Source: Planctomycetota bacterium
GTDB lineage: Bacteria > Planctomycetota > Phycisphaerae > Phycisphaerales > UBA1924
Assembly (NCBI GenBank): GCA_013285505.1
Contig: CP053450.1
Span: forward strand, 1,348,796-1,412,795
DNA: 64,000 nt
Direction of reading: 5' to 3'
Positions within the stretch are counted from its first letter, which is position 1, and each line of letters begins with the position of its first letter. Made by a program: the position numbers and the translations under genes. The notes under the pieces were generated by a model, which saw nothing but the letters and a program-made list of their open reading frames with translations, did not search any database and was not told the DNA's origin. Of the stretch, positions 8,115 through 17,341 are shown piece after piece.

Positions 8115-10032
8115 CGATGCTCGCAGAAGGCTGCTCCTTCGCCATGCGGACGGCCCGCTCGGTGGACTGCTGTTGGTGGTGCTGTGCTGCACAGTCTATC
8201 TGCCCGGGTTCTTCTCGATCCCCCCGGTGGACCGGGACGAGTCGCGGTTTGCCCAGGCCAGCCGGCAGATGTTCGAGAGCGTCGCCCTGCCCGAGGCCGA
8301 GCGGGACGAGGAACTGCACTCCGGCGGGCTGGCCGTGCCGATGGTGGGTGGCAAGCCGCGGCTGAACAAGCCGCCGCTGATCTACTGGCTTCAGGCCGGC
8401 AGCGCAGCCCTCTTCACCGGTGGCGACCCGCTCAAGGACGCGATCTGGATGTACCGGGTGCCCTCGCTGCTGGCGGGGCTGGTGACGGTGCTGGCGACAT
8501 GGCGGCTGGGGGTGTCGATGTTCGACCCCCGGGCCGGGTGGGTGGCCGGGGCACTGCTGGCGGTGGCACCCGTCTTCGTCTGGGAAGCGCATCAGGCCCG
8601 GGCGGACATGGTGATGGTGGCGTGCACCACGCTGGCCATGTGGCAACTCTGGCAGCTGTGGCGGGCGGCTGCGAACGCTGACACGGGCGGCTCGAGGCTC
8701 GGCAGATGGGCGGCGGTCGTGCTGCTGTGGGTGTGCGTGGCGTTGGGCGTCCTGACCAAGGGGCCGATCACACCCATGGTGGTGGTGCTGACAGCGCTGA
8801 CGCTGGCGGTGCTGAGCCGCGGGCGCGCGCGCAGTCGTTCTTCCAGCCAAGGGAACCGGGGCATCGCGCCCGCCGGTGGTTGGCGGTGGCTCTGGTCGCT
8901 CAACCCGTTGCTCGGTCTGGTCATCGTGGCGGCTCGGGCTCTGGCCCTGGTTGTACGCCGTTGCGCAGCAGGTGGGGCTCGACCGCTACTGGTCGATCGT
9001 GTACGACGAGGTGTTTGCGCGCGCGGGGAGTGCGAAGGAGGGGCACTGGGGGCCTCCGGGGTACCACCTCGTGCTGCTGGTGGTGTTGTTCTGGCCGGGA
9101 TCGCTCCTGACGGGGTGGTCGGTTGCGCGCATGGCGGGTCGGGCTTCAGAGCCGCGGGCGTGAGCACGCCGAGGCGGTCGCAGCCGCGGGGGAGAGACCC
9201 GGATGCTGCGGACGGAATTGCGCGCGCGACAACGCCGACCGCGAGCTTGCGCGCGCGGATTCGTGGGCTGCTCCCATACCTGGGCCACCTGCGCACATCG
9301 CAGCCGGCGGAGGCGTTCCTTCTCGCGTGGCTCGTGCCGACGTGGATCGTGTTTGAGTTGGTGGGCACCAAGCTGCCGCACTACACCATGCCGATGTACC
9401 CGGCGGTGGCGCTGATCACGGCCCGCGGCTTGCTGGTGTGGATCCCGTCGCCGATCCCTCACCCGGAGCGGGCCCGGCTCGGGGCGTACATCTGGTTCGG
9501 GGTCGGTGCGGTGCTCCTGCTCGGGCTGGGCTTTGCGTGGCTGATGACGCCGGGCGGCGTGCTGAAATGGTCGGCGGTGCTGGGCCTCGCACTCGCGGCG
9601 TATGCGCTGGTGAAGGCGTTCCGGACCATCCCGATGCTTGAGTTTCGGCGGACGCAGGCGTGGTCGATGCTCGCCGTGTGGCCGTTACTGGTGACGTTCT
9701 TGGTGGCGGTGGCACCCGGGGTCTTCGGGCTGTCTCGCTCGGCGCACCGGGCCGCGGCCGAACTCGCGGGCGACCGCCCGGTCACCTGGGTCGGGTTCCA
9801 GGAGGACAGCGTGACGTGGTTCGCTCGCGGGCGGCCCTCGTTCACGTCACCGGACGACCTCACGGAGTGGTTTGGCGAGCACGGGGACGGTGTGGCGATC
9901 GTCTCGGTGACGGCGGAGGACAGCTACCTGCAGCACCTGATGGAGTTGCGTCCTTCGAGGTTCGTCTTCGGGGTCCACTACGCCAAGGGCCGGATGGAGA
10001 AGATGGCGATTGTGGAGAGGATCCGAGATTGA
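8092..10032 (+). CDS. ArnT-like (GT83/GT39) membrane glycosyltransferase, three frame breaks that cancel
   Basis: A polytopic membrane transferase that would move a sugar from a polyprenyl phosphate donor to an envelope acceptor. Seen: the catalytic-loop DRDESRFA after the first helix, NKPPLIYWL, and HQARADMVM, all typical of the ArnT/PMT group, and many hydrophobic helices. The frame stays open for 646 codons, but residues ~280-390 are out of register. Three AGCGC-type sites (8929-8934, 9150-9155, 9182-9187) each carry an extra base. Correcting them gives VIVALGLWPWLYAVAQQVG and continuous sequence of 645 residues. An uncorrected translation therefore has about 85 wrong residues. truB follows 12 nt downstream. 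Confidence 0.8.
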   Translation: MRSGFTDIDARRRLLLRHADGPLGGLLLVVLCCTVYLPGFFSIPPVDRDESRFAQASRQMFESVALPEAERDEELHSGGLAVPMVGGKPRLNKPPLIYWLQAGSAALFTGGDPLKDAIWMYRVPSLLAGLVTVLATWRLGVSMFDPRAGWVAGALLAVAPVFVWEAHQARADMVMVACTTLAMWQLWQLWRAAANADTGGSRLGRWAAVVLLWVCVALGVLTKGPITPMVVVLTALTLAVLSRGRARSRSSSQGNRGIAPAGGWRWLWSLNPLLGLVIVAARALALVVRRCAAGGARPLLVDRVRRGVCARGECEGGALGASGVPPRAAGGVVLAGIAPDGVVGCAHGGSGFRAAGVSTPRRSQPRGRDPDAADGIARATTPTASLRARIRGLLPYLGHLRTSQPAEAFLLAWLVPTWIVFELVGTKLPHYTMPMYPAVALITARGLLVWIPSPIPHPERARLGAYIWFGVGAVLLLGLGFAWLMTPGGVLKWSAVLGLALAAYALVKAFRTIPMLEFRRTQAWSMLAVWPLLVTFLVAVAPGVFGLSRSAHRAAAELAGDRPVTWVGFQEDSVTWFARGRPSFTSPDDLTEWFGEHGDGVAIVSVTAEDSYLQHLMELRPSRFVFGVHYAKGRMEKMAIVERIRD

Positions 10033-10043
10033 CCGAAAGCCCC

Positions 10044-10788
10044 ATGAATCCGGCCGTGCCGACCAACCCCGTCGGGCTGCTCGTCGTGGACAAGCCCGAG
10101 GGCCCGACCTCGATGGACATCTGCCGCGTGGTGAAGGGTTGCCTGCGCCGCGGCGGTGCACCCAAGTCGGTCAAGGTCGGGCACGGGGGCACGCTCGACC
10201 CGCTGGCGACGGGCGTGGTGGTCGTGCTGATCGGTCGGGCGGCGACGCGGCTGTGCGATGAGGTGATGGCGGGGGAGAAGAGGTACATCGCCGAGGTGGA
10301 CCTCTCGTGCCGCTCGACGACCGACGACCGGGAGGGGGAGAAGACAGAGATCAGTGTCATCCGTGCGCCCGAGTCGGCCGAGGTGACGGCGGCGTGCGCG
10401 CAGTTTGTCGGCACGATCGAGCAGGTCCCGCCGGGCGCACTCGGCCATCTGGGTTGACGGGCAGCGGGCGTACAAGCTCGCCCGCGCCGGGGAGCGGCCG
10501 GAGATGAAGGCCAGGCCGGTCGAGATCCACGCGATCGAGATCGCCGAGTACGTCTACCCGAGGCTGGTTCTGGATGTCCGGTGCGGGAAGGGGACGTATA
10601 TCCGTTCGCTGGCGCGTGATATCGGGATGGCGTTGGGCGTGGGCGGCATGCTCGCCGGGCTGCGCCGGACGGCGGTGGGGGCGTTCTCGATCGAGGACGC
10701 GATCCCGCTGAACGACGTGCCGAGCCCGTTGCTGCAGGAACACCTGCGGCCGCTGCCCGGGGCGGGCTCGGAATCGCTGGAGATTTGA
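10044..10788 (+). CDS. truB: tRNA pseudouridine(55) synthase (one frame break)
   Basis: Makes pseudouridine 55 in the T loop of tRNAs. Visible: KPEGPTSMD, the catalytic-Asp motif GHGGTLDPLATGV, KRYIAEV, and the RCGKGTYIRSLARDIG motif. The frame breaks at GGGCGC 10433-10438, exactly in the conserved QVPPxxSA element. Deleting one G restores QVPPAHSAIWVDGQRAY and a 247-residue protein. It is shorter than E. coli TruB because it lacks the C-terminal extension. Start ATG 10044 lies 12 nt after the glycosyltransferase stop, so the two are probably co-transcribed. Confidence 0.92.
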
Positions 10789-10820
10789 TTCGGCGCGACA
10801 GGGCCGGTGGTTTGCCCCGC

Positions 10821-10826
10821 TAAACT
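10821..10826 (+). promoter_or_regulatory. -10 box TAAACT, leaderless start of dinG-like gene
   Basis: TAAACT ends 6 nt before ATG 10833, with no SD and no clear -35. Confidence 0.55.
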
Positions 10827-10832
10827 CCGAAC

Positions 10833-12995
10833 ATGTCGGCGGCGATCACGCACATCCTGGACTCGGGCGGGCCGGTGGCCCGGGCGTTGGGCCCGGACTA
10901 CGAGCCGCGCCAGCCGCAGCTGCGCATGACCGAGGCGGTCGCGGCGGCGATGGAGGCCCGCGAGACGCTGCTGGTCGAGGCGGGAACTGGGGTGGGCAAG
11001 TCGTTTGCGTACCTGGTGCCGGCGATCGATCGGTGCCTGTCGCGGGGCGAGACGGTGGTGGTGGCGACCAACACGATCGCGCTGCAGGAGCAGCTGATGG
11101 AGCGGGATATTCCGCTGCTGCAGAGCACGATTGCCGCCCTGGATGACGAATCGGATGGCCCGCTGGAGAGCCCGCCCCCCGGTGCCGGGTCTTGGGCGGG
11201 CGATCTCCGGGCGTGTCTGGTGAAGGGGCGGGGGAATTACGTCTCGATCCGGCGGCTCAAGCTGGCCAGCAGCCGGCAGGACAAGCTGCTGTCGGACCCG
11301 GCGGCCCGGCGTTCGCTCCACGTCATCGAGGACTGGGCGTACGACACCAGCGATGGCTCGCTCAGCACGCTGCCGCCGCTGGAGCGGATGGGTGTGTGGG
11401 ACAAGGTGCAGAGCGATTCGTCAAACTGCATGGGGCGGAAGTGCTCGCACTACGACGAGTGCTTCTACCAATCGTCGCGTCGGGTCATGGAGCGGTCGCA
11501 GCTGCTGATCTGCAACCATGCGCTGTTCTTTTCGGATCTGGCGTTGCGCGCGCGCGGCGTGGGGTTCCTGCCCAAGTACGACCACGTGATTCTGGATGAG
11601 GCGCACGGCGTGGAGGATGTCGCGGCCGAGCACTTCGGGCTCTCGCTCAGCGAGGGGCGGGTGAACCACCTGCTGAGCACGCTGTTTCAGTCGAGGTCGA
11701 GGCGGGGGTATCTGGCCAATCTGCAGAACCTGCACAACGACGGAGAGGCGGTCGGGCGGGCGATCGAGTTGGTGGCGCGTGCCGAGCGCGCATCGCGGGA
11801 CTTCTTCGAGTCGATGGTCTCGCTGGAGCAGTCGTCGGGCGTGCGGAACGGGCGGGTGCACGAGCCGCGGGCGGTGGCCAACCCGCTCACGCCGGCGATG
11901 AACGACCTGGCGATGCGGCTGCGGTCGTTGCGTGAGGACACCAAGAACGAGCCGGATCGGTTTGAGCTGGCGGCGTACATCGAGCGGGCGGTGTCCATCG
12001 CGGACGTCGCGGAGGCGTGGGTCGAGCAGACCGCCGAGCACTGTGTGTACTGGATCGAGGTTCGGAGGCCGGGTCGGGACGGCGAGGCGGGGTACGCCGG
12101 GGTTCGGGTCACGATCGCGGCCTCGCCGATCGATGTGGCGCCGCTGCTGGATAAGTACCTCTTCTCGGCCGAGCACAGCACGGTGCTGACCAGCGCGACG
12201 CTCGCGACGCGGACGGTTCGCGACGATGAGCCGACCGAGCACGCCGAGACGGCGTTTGCGTACACGATCGGGCGGTTGGGGTGCGAGGGCGCGCGCACGC
12301 TGCAGCTTGGCAGCCCGTTTGAGTATGCACGGCAGGTCGAGGTGTATGTCGATCGCACAATGCCGGCGCCGTCGGGCGGATCGCGTGGCGGGCGGGCCCA
12401 GCAGAGCCGCAGCTCGAGCCCACTCTTCGGCCACCAGCCCCAGTCGTACGAGGGGGCGCTGACCGAGCGGATCGTGCGGCACGTGCGTGAGACAGGGGGC
12501 GGGGCGTTTGTGCTCTTTACCAGCTTCAGCACGCTGTACAAGGTGGCGGACATGGCCCGCGTGCCGCTGGCGGATGAGGATCTGCCGCTGCTGGTGCAGG
12601 GCCGGGACGGTTCGCGGACGGAGATCCTGCGGCAGTTTCGGGAGAGCGATCGGGCGGTGCTGTTCGGGGCTGCGAGCTTCTGGCAGGGTGTGGACGTGCG
12701 GGGGCGTTCCTTGCGGAACGTGATCATCACGCGGCTGCCCTTCGAGCCGCCGGACCGGCCGCTGACCGAGGCGCGGATCGAGCGGATCCGTGACCGGGGG
12801 GGCGACCCGTTCAAGGAGGATTCGCTGCCGCGGGCGGTGATCCGGTTCAAGCAGGGGTTCGGGCGGCTGATCCGGTCGTCGAGCGACACCGGCCGGGTGG
12901 TGATTCTCGACCCGCGGGTGCTGACGACGGGGTATGGCAAGGCCTTCATGAACGCCCTGCCGGCGGGGGTCCGGACAGAGGTCATTCACAGCTAG
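10833..12995 (+). CDS. dinG: DinG/XPD-type iron-sulfur DNA helicase
   Basis: ATP-dependent 5'-3' helicase of superfamily 2 (DinG/Rad3/XPD), 720 residues, used in repair and R-loop or G4 removal. Walker A is EAGTGVGKSF (about residues 50-58). An Fe-S domain has four cysteines (CLVKGRGNY, then CMGRKCSHYDEC). The DEAH box is ILDEAHGVED. The C-terminal motifs VLTSATL, LFGAASFWQGVDVRG, and RLIRSSSDTGRVVILDPR (motif VI) complete it. No DEDD exonuclease domain is present. A basic, Ser/Gly-rich insert lies at about residues 510-540. It starts leaderless from TAAACT. Confidence 0.9.
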   Translation: MSAAITHILDSGGPVARALGPDYEPRQPQLRMTEAVAAAMEARETLLVEAGTGVGKSFAYLVPAIDRCLSRGETVVVATNTIALQEQLMERDIPLLQSTIAALDDESDGPLESPPPGAGSWAGDLRACLVKGRGNYVSIRRLKLASSRQDKLLSDPAARRSLHVIEDWAYDTSDGSLSTLPPLERMGVWDKVQSDSSNCMGRKCSHYDECFYQSSRRVMERSQLLICNHALFFSDLALRARGVGFLPKYDHVILDEAHGVEDVAAEHFGLSLSEGRVNHLLSTLFQSRSRRGYLANLQNLHNDGEAVGRAIELVARAERASRDFFESMVSLEQSSGVRNGRVHEPRAVANPLTPAMNDLAMRLRSLREDTKNEPDRFELAAYIERAVSIADVAEAWVEQTAEHCVYWIEVRRPGRDGEAGYAGVRVTIAASPIDVAPLLDKYLFSAEHSTVLTSATLATRTVRDDEPTEHAETAFAYTIGRLGCEGARTLQLGSPFEYARQVEVYVDRTMPAPSGGSRGGRAQQSRSSSPLFGHQPQSYEGALTERIVRHVRETGGGAFVLFTSFSTLYKVADMARVPLADEDLPLLVQGRDGSRTEILRQFRESDRAVLFGAASFWQGVDVRGRSLRNVIITRLPFEPPDRPLTEARIERIRDRGGDPFKEDSLPRAVIRFKQGFGRLIRSSSDTGRVVILDPRVLTTGYGKAFMNALPAGVRTEVIHS

Positions 12996-13154
12996 GGCGG
13001 GATGGGCGATCGGGCCGACGCCCGGTGGATTCTGACCCTGTCATACTACGAACAAATCTGACTTCGGGGAGGCGGTCGTCTATTGTTCGCCCCTCACCGT
13101 TCTTGGTGCGCTTTTGGCGGTGGGGCCTCCGCTCTTTGACACAGGGAGATCTTC

Positions 13155-14561
13155 ATGCTCGGACGAGTCTTCAAGGCCTACGACATTCGCGGCACCTATC
13201 CGGATCTGCTCAGCGACCAGATGGCGTGGCAGATCGGCTGGGGTGCGGCCCGGTTCCTGTTCGCCGAGGCCGAGGCGCAGGGTCAGAACTCGCCGATGAT
13301 GCGGAACATCGTGGTGGGGCGTGACATGCGGCAGTCGAGCCCGACGCTGGTGGCGCAGCTCATCGACGGTGTGCAGGCGTTTGGCGGCGATGTGATCGAT
13401 GTGGGGCTGGTGGACACGCCGTTTGTCTACTTTGCGGTCAACCATCTCGGCTGCGCCGGCGGCGTGATGGTGACGGCGAGCCACAACCCGCCGCAGTACA
13501 ACGGGTTCAAGATTTGCAAGATCGAGGCCAAGCCTGTCGGCGAGGCGACGGGTCTGGCGGACGTGCGCAAGTATGCGGCGACGGCGGACAAGGGGCGGTC
13601 CACGCGTGACGGCCGGGTCGAGAAGCGTGATCTGTGGGACGCGTACCGCCAGCACGTGCTGCGGTTCCTGGACATGGGCGGAAAGTCGCTGAAGGTCGTG
13701 ATCGACGCCTCGAACGGGATGGCTGGGACGATGGTGCCGAAGATCTTCGGCAACAAGGGCAAGGACATCGAGGGGCTGGAGATCGTCGAACTGAACTTCG
13801 ACAACTCCAAGGGCGAGTTCGTGCACGAGCCGAACCCGCTGGTCGCGTCGAACCTGGCGCAGCTGCAGAAGGCGGTCGTGGACAAGAAGGCGGACCTGGG
13901 GATCTGCTTCGACGGCGACGCCGACCGGTGCGTGGTGGTGGACGAGAACGGCGAGATCATCGGGTGCGACCACCTGACGGCGGTGCTCGCGGCCAGCGCG
14001 CTCGAGCAGCGGCCCGGGGCGTCGATCGTCTACGACCTGCGGTCGACCAAGGCGGTTGAGGAGACCATCCGCGAGCTGGGCGGCAAGCCGATCCGGTCGC
14101 GCGTGGGTCACGTGTTCATGAAGCAGGAGATGGCGACGCACCGCTGCCAGTTCGGCGGCGAGCTCTCGGGCCACTTCTACTTCCGCAAGAACTTCAACGC
14201 CGACTCGGGCGCGATCGCGATGGCAACGGTGTTGAGCGTGCTGGCCAAGAGCGGCAAGACGATGAGCGAGCTGACGGCGCCCGCGAAGAAGTACTTCCAG
14301 TCCGGCGAGATCAACTTCGAGATCGAGGAGCAGGACGAGGCGCTCGACGCGCTCCGGGAGGAGTACGCGGGCGTGGCCGAGATCGACGACCTCGACGGCG
14401 TGACGATCGACGCCTTCGCCGGCAAGGGGTGGTGGTGCAACGTCCGCAAGAGCAACACCGAGCCGCTGCTGCGGCTGAACGTGGAGGCCAGGACGCGGGA
14501 GTCGCTCGAGGAGATCCTCGCCGAGCTCTCGCCGAAGCTGGGGACCCGGGTCGATCACTGA
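13155..14561 (+). CDS. Phosphomannomutase/phosphoglucomutase
   Basis: Alpha-D-phosphohexomutase of 468 residues, interconverting mannose-6-P/mannose-1-P or the glucose equivalents for sugar nucleotide supply. Motifs in order: KAYDIRGTYPD at the N-terminus, the phosphoserine loop VTASHNPPQYNG, the metal-binding loop FDGDADRC, the sugar-specificity loop GGELSGHFYF, and the phosphate-binding C-terminal element RKSNTEPLLRLNVE. This is full length for the ManB/AlgC family. A purine-rich SD (AGGGAG) precedes ATG 13155. Substrate preference cannot be fixed from sequence; ManB/AlgC-type PMM/PGM is most likely. Confidence 0.92.
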   Translation: MLGRVFKAYDIRGTYPDLLSDQMAWQIGWGAARFLFAEAEAQGQNSPMMRNIVVGRDMRQSSPTLVAQLIDGVQAFGGDVIDVGLVDTPFVYFAVNHLGCAGGVMVTASHNPPQYNGFKICKIEAKPVGEATGLADVRKYAATADKGRSTRDGRVEKRDLWDAYRQHVLRFLDMGGKSLKVVIDASNGMAGTMVPKIFGNKGKDIEGLEIVELNFDNSKGEFVHEPNPLVASNLAQLQKAVVDKKADLGICFDGDADRCVVVDENGEIIGCDHLTAVLAASALEQRPGASIVYDLRSTKAVEETIRELGGKPIRSRVGHVFMKQEMATHRCQFGGELSGHFYFRKNFNADSGAIAMATVLSVLAKSGKTMSELTAPAKKYFQSGEINFEIEEQDEALDALREEYAGVAEIDDLDGVTIDAFAGKGWWCNVRKSNTEPLLRLNVEARTRESLEEILAELSPKLGTRVDH

Positions 14562-14709
14562 CCGGGGGAGTGCCCTCCGGGACGATGTCCGGGCCGTCGT
14601 TTGGGTCCTTGATTGGTTGCTCGATTGGGGTGTCAAGCCCGTCGGCGGCATGGCCGCGGCGGGCGGATAGACTGTTGGTGGATGCTCGCGTCGGTTCGGT
14701 CACTCAGCC

Positions 14710-16269
14710 ATGAACCTCTCACACTTCTTTGAGCACTGGTCGATCAGGGAGAACCCGTTTAAGGGCGAGGAGGCCCGCGACGACGGGGTTTTCGCCAAGC
14801 TCGGGCTGCCCGATGCGCGCGGGGCGAAGCCCGCGGATAGCCCGATCACCGCCCACTCCGACTTTGAGAAGATCCTCGGCTCGCTGGCCAGGCCCTCCAC
14901 GTCGGTGGTGTTTGGTGAGAAGGGATCGGGCAAGACGGCGATCCGCATGCAGCTGGCCGAGCAGATCCGGCTCCACAATCTCGCCAACCCGGGACGCGGC
15001 GTGTGGGTGATTCCCTACGACGGGCTCAACGCGGTGCTCGACTGTCTGCACGAGCGGACCGGGGAGAGCGATCCGGCCGACTCGCTGGCGAGCATGCGGC
15101 TGGTGGATCACATCGATGCGTTGCTGTCGATCGCGACGACCTCGATCGTCGAGCAGGTCATCGAGGGGTCGGCCGTCACCGCCCCGAGCCCGGTGCCGAG
15201 CGATGCGGTCAAGCGGATTCGCAAGGCGGGACCGGAGTTGCGGCGGGACCTGCTCCTGCTGCAGGCGGTCTACGACAACGCCGAGCAGGCGGTCGCGCGT
15301 GGCAAGGACCTGCGGCGGCGGCTCCGGGCGTGGCCGAGTTGGCAGCGGCTGGTGTTCCGGGCGCTGGTGTGGGGCGGGTGGGTGCTTCCCGCGGCTGCGG
15401 CGTGGTATGCCTACTTCCGCGTCGCCGACGACGCCGAGACGCTGGCGCTCACGGCCAAGATCGCGGCGGGTGTGCTGGCGGCGGTGTGGCTCGTGCTCGC
15501 GGCCAAGGAGTTCCTGTTTGAGCGGGGTCGGCTGCTGCTGCTGGGCAAGCGGCTGCGGAAGCAGCTGCGGACGCTGCGTCGGACGGAGCGATCGCTCTCT
15601 GCGACGGTGGGCAAGCTCGCCAGCGCCGACCAGTCGTCGCTGGTGCTGCCCCTGACCGATTCTGACGAGACGCGGTACGCGATGCTGGACCGGCTCAAGC
15701 GGGTGCTCGGCGTGCTGGGCTATGGCGGTGTGGTGGTGCTGGTGGACCGCGTGGACGAGCCGACGCTGATCAACGGTGATCCGGAGCGCATGCGGTCGGT
15801 GGTCTGGCCGATGTTCAACAACAAGTTTCTGCAGCAGGAGTCGTTCGGGCTCAAGATGCTGCTGCCGGTTGACCTGCGGCACGCGCTGTTCAAGGAATCG
15901 AGCGCGTTCTTCCAGGAGGCGAGGCTCGACAAGCAGAACCTCGTCGAGCGGCTGAGTTGGACGGGGTCGATGCTCTATGACTTGTGCGATGCGCGGCTGA
16001 AGGCATGCCGCGACCCGGACGCCGAGCCGATCAGTCTGCTCGACCTCTTCGCCGAGGACGTGACCGGGCGGGACGTGGTGGACGCGTTGGACCAGATGCA
16101 CCAGCCACGTGACGCGTTCAAGCTGCTGTACCGGTGCCTGAGCGAGCACTGCTCGAACGTGACGGCCGAGCAGGGACAGTGGCGTGTGCCGCGGCTGGTG
16201 CTCGAGCAGGTGCGCAAGCAGGAGGCGGAGCGGGTGCAGCAGTTGTACCGGGGGATCCGGCCCGCGTAG
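14710..16269 (+). CDS. P-loop NTPase with two transmembrane helices inserted in the ATPase domain
   Basis: A 519-residue protein I cannot assign to a named gene. The N-terminus FFEHWSIRENPF resembles the opening of ExeA/GspA-type ATPases. Walker A is GEKGSGKTAIR (about residues 69-79). Walker B is VVVLVDRVDEP (about 340-350). Between them lie a long basic helical stretch and two hydrophobic helices at about 214-234 and 248-267. Transmembrane segments inserted inside a P-loop fold, and a Walker B reading V-D-x-V/L-D-x-P/C, are features of KAP-family NTPases. So it is a membrane-anchored ATPase; its target is unknown. A -10-like TAGACT lies at 14668-14673. It has a 24-nt gap to the next gene, which has its own leaderless promoter. 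Confidence 0.6.
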   Translation: MNLSHFFEHWSIRENPFKGEEARDDGVFAKLGLPDARGAKPADSPITAHSDFEKILGSLARPSTSVVFGEKGSGKTAIRMQLAEQIRLHNLANPGRGVWVIPYDGLNAVLDCLHERTGESDPADSLASMRLVDHIDALLSIATTSIVEQVIEGSAVTAPSPVPSDAVKRIRKAGPELRRDLLLLQAVYDNAEQAVARGKDLRRRLRAWPSWQRLVFRALVWGGWVLPAAAAWYAYFRVADDAETLALTAKIAAGVLAAVWLVLAAKEFLFERGRLLLLGKRLRKQLRTLRRTERSLSATVGKLASADQSSLVLPLTDSDETRYAMLDRLKRVLGVLGYGGVVVLVDRVDEPTLINGDPERMRSVVWPMFNNKFLQQESFGLKMLLPVDLRHALFKESSAFFQEARLDKQNLVERLSWTGSMLYDLCDARLKACRDPDAEPISLLDLFAEDVTGRDVVDALDQMHQPRDAFKLLYRCLSEHCSNVTAEQGQWRVPRLVLEQVRKQEAERVQQLYRGIRPA

Positions 16270-16281
16270 CGCACCGTCTGG

Positions 16282-16287
16282 TAGTCT
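16282..16287 (+). promoter_or_regulatory. -10 box TAGTCT, leaderless start
   Basis: TAGTCT ends 6 nt before ATG 16294; no SD is present. Confidence 0.5.
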
Positions 16288-16293
16288 GGGGAC

Positions 16294-17268
16294 ATGATTC
16301 GAATCGTTGTCGTGAGCGTTGCGCTCTGCGTGCTGTGCGGGTGCGGCGGCCTTGGTCGTGACATGTCACCCCGGGTCGTTGTGCTCGGCATCGCCCAGGA
16401 CGGCGGCGTGCCGCAGGCGGGGAGCTTTGCCGACCAGCGGTGGGGCGAGGCCAACGGCCAGCGGATGGTCGCGTGTCTCGGCCTGCTCGACCCGCGGACC
16501 GAGAGCGCGTGGATGTTTGACGCGACGCCGGACTTCCGGCGGCAGCTCTACGACCTGCACGCCGAGGCGGAGGGGCCCCGGTGGCGGTGGCGGGCGGGCA
16601 ATCACCTCGGCGAGCCGAAGCCGCGGCCGCTGGACGGGGTGTTTCTGACGCACGCCCACATCGGCCACTACTCGGGGTTGATGTTTTTGGGGCACGAGTC
16701 GATGGGGACCGACAACGTTCCGGTGTACGCGATGCCGCGGATGCGGGGGTTTCTGGAGCGCCACGGCCCGTGGGATCAGCTCGTGCGGTATGAGAACATC
16801 GAGCTGCGCACGCTGGCGGCCGGCGAGCCGGTGGTGCTGGGCGAGGGGCTGTCGGTGACGCCGTTTCTGGTGCCGCACCGGCAGGAGTATTCGGAGGTCG
16901 TGGGGTATCGGATCGACGGGCCGTCGCGTTCGGTGCTCTTCATCCCTGATATCGATTCGTGGGAGGAGTGGGACGCGATGGGCACGCGGATCGAGGACAT
17001 GCTGGCGCGGGTCGACATCGCGTATCTCGACGGGACGTTCTTTGCCAATGGTGAGATCCCCGGGCGGGACATGAGCGGTTTCCCGCACCCGTTCATCACA
17101 CACAGCATGGAACGGTTCGCGTCGTTGCCCGAAACTGCGCGCGCAAAGGTGCGCTTCCTTCACCTGAACCACACCAATCCGGCGCTGCAGACGGATGGAT
17201 ATGCACAGCGTCGTATTCAAGGTGCGGGGATGCGCGTGGCGCAAGAAGGAGAGGCGGAAGGCCTGTGA
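16294..17268 (+). CDS. PqqB-like metallo-beta-lactamase-fold lipoprotein
   Basis: A 324-residue MBL-fold hydrolase related to PqqB. The metal motif is LTHAHIGHYSGL (HxHxxH type), followed by a later PHRQEYSEVVGY and HLNHTNP histidines. A lipoprotein signal precedes it: MIRIVVVSVALCVLCGCGG, with lipobox LCGC, so the mature protein would be lipid-anchored outside the cytoplasmic membrane. No pqqA, C, D or E is nearby, so a PQQ role is not supported; a general hydrolase is the better call. Start ATG 16294 is supported by its leaderless -10 box. Confidence 0.78.
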   Translation: MIRIVVVSVALCVLCGCGGLGRDMSPRVVVLGIAQDGGVPQAGSFADQRWGEANGQRMVACLGLLDPRTESAWMFDATPDFRRQLYDLHAEAEGPRWRWRAGNHLGEPKPRPLDGVFLTHAHIGHYSGLMFLGHESMGTDNVPVYAMPRMRGFLERHGPWDQLVRYENIELRTLAAGEPVVLGEGLSVTPFLVPHRQEYSEVVGYRIDGPSRSVLFIPDIDSWEEWDAMGTRIEDMLARVDIAYLDGTFFANGEIPGRDMSGFPHPFITHSMERFASLPETARAKVRFLHLNHTNPALQTDGYAQRRIQGAGMRVAQEGEAEGL

Positions 17269-17341
17269 TGATCGGCTAGACTTGGGGCGGGGAGACCGGT
17301 CGGGGACGGCGGGTCAGACCGAGAGATTCCAGGAGAGAGCC

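Noticed and set aside
16294..17268. PQQ biosynthesis locus
   Set aside because: Only a PqqB-like MBL-fold protein with a lipoprotein signal is present; no pqqA, C, D or E.
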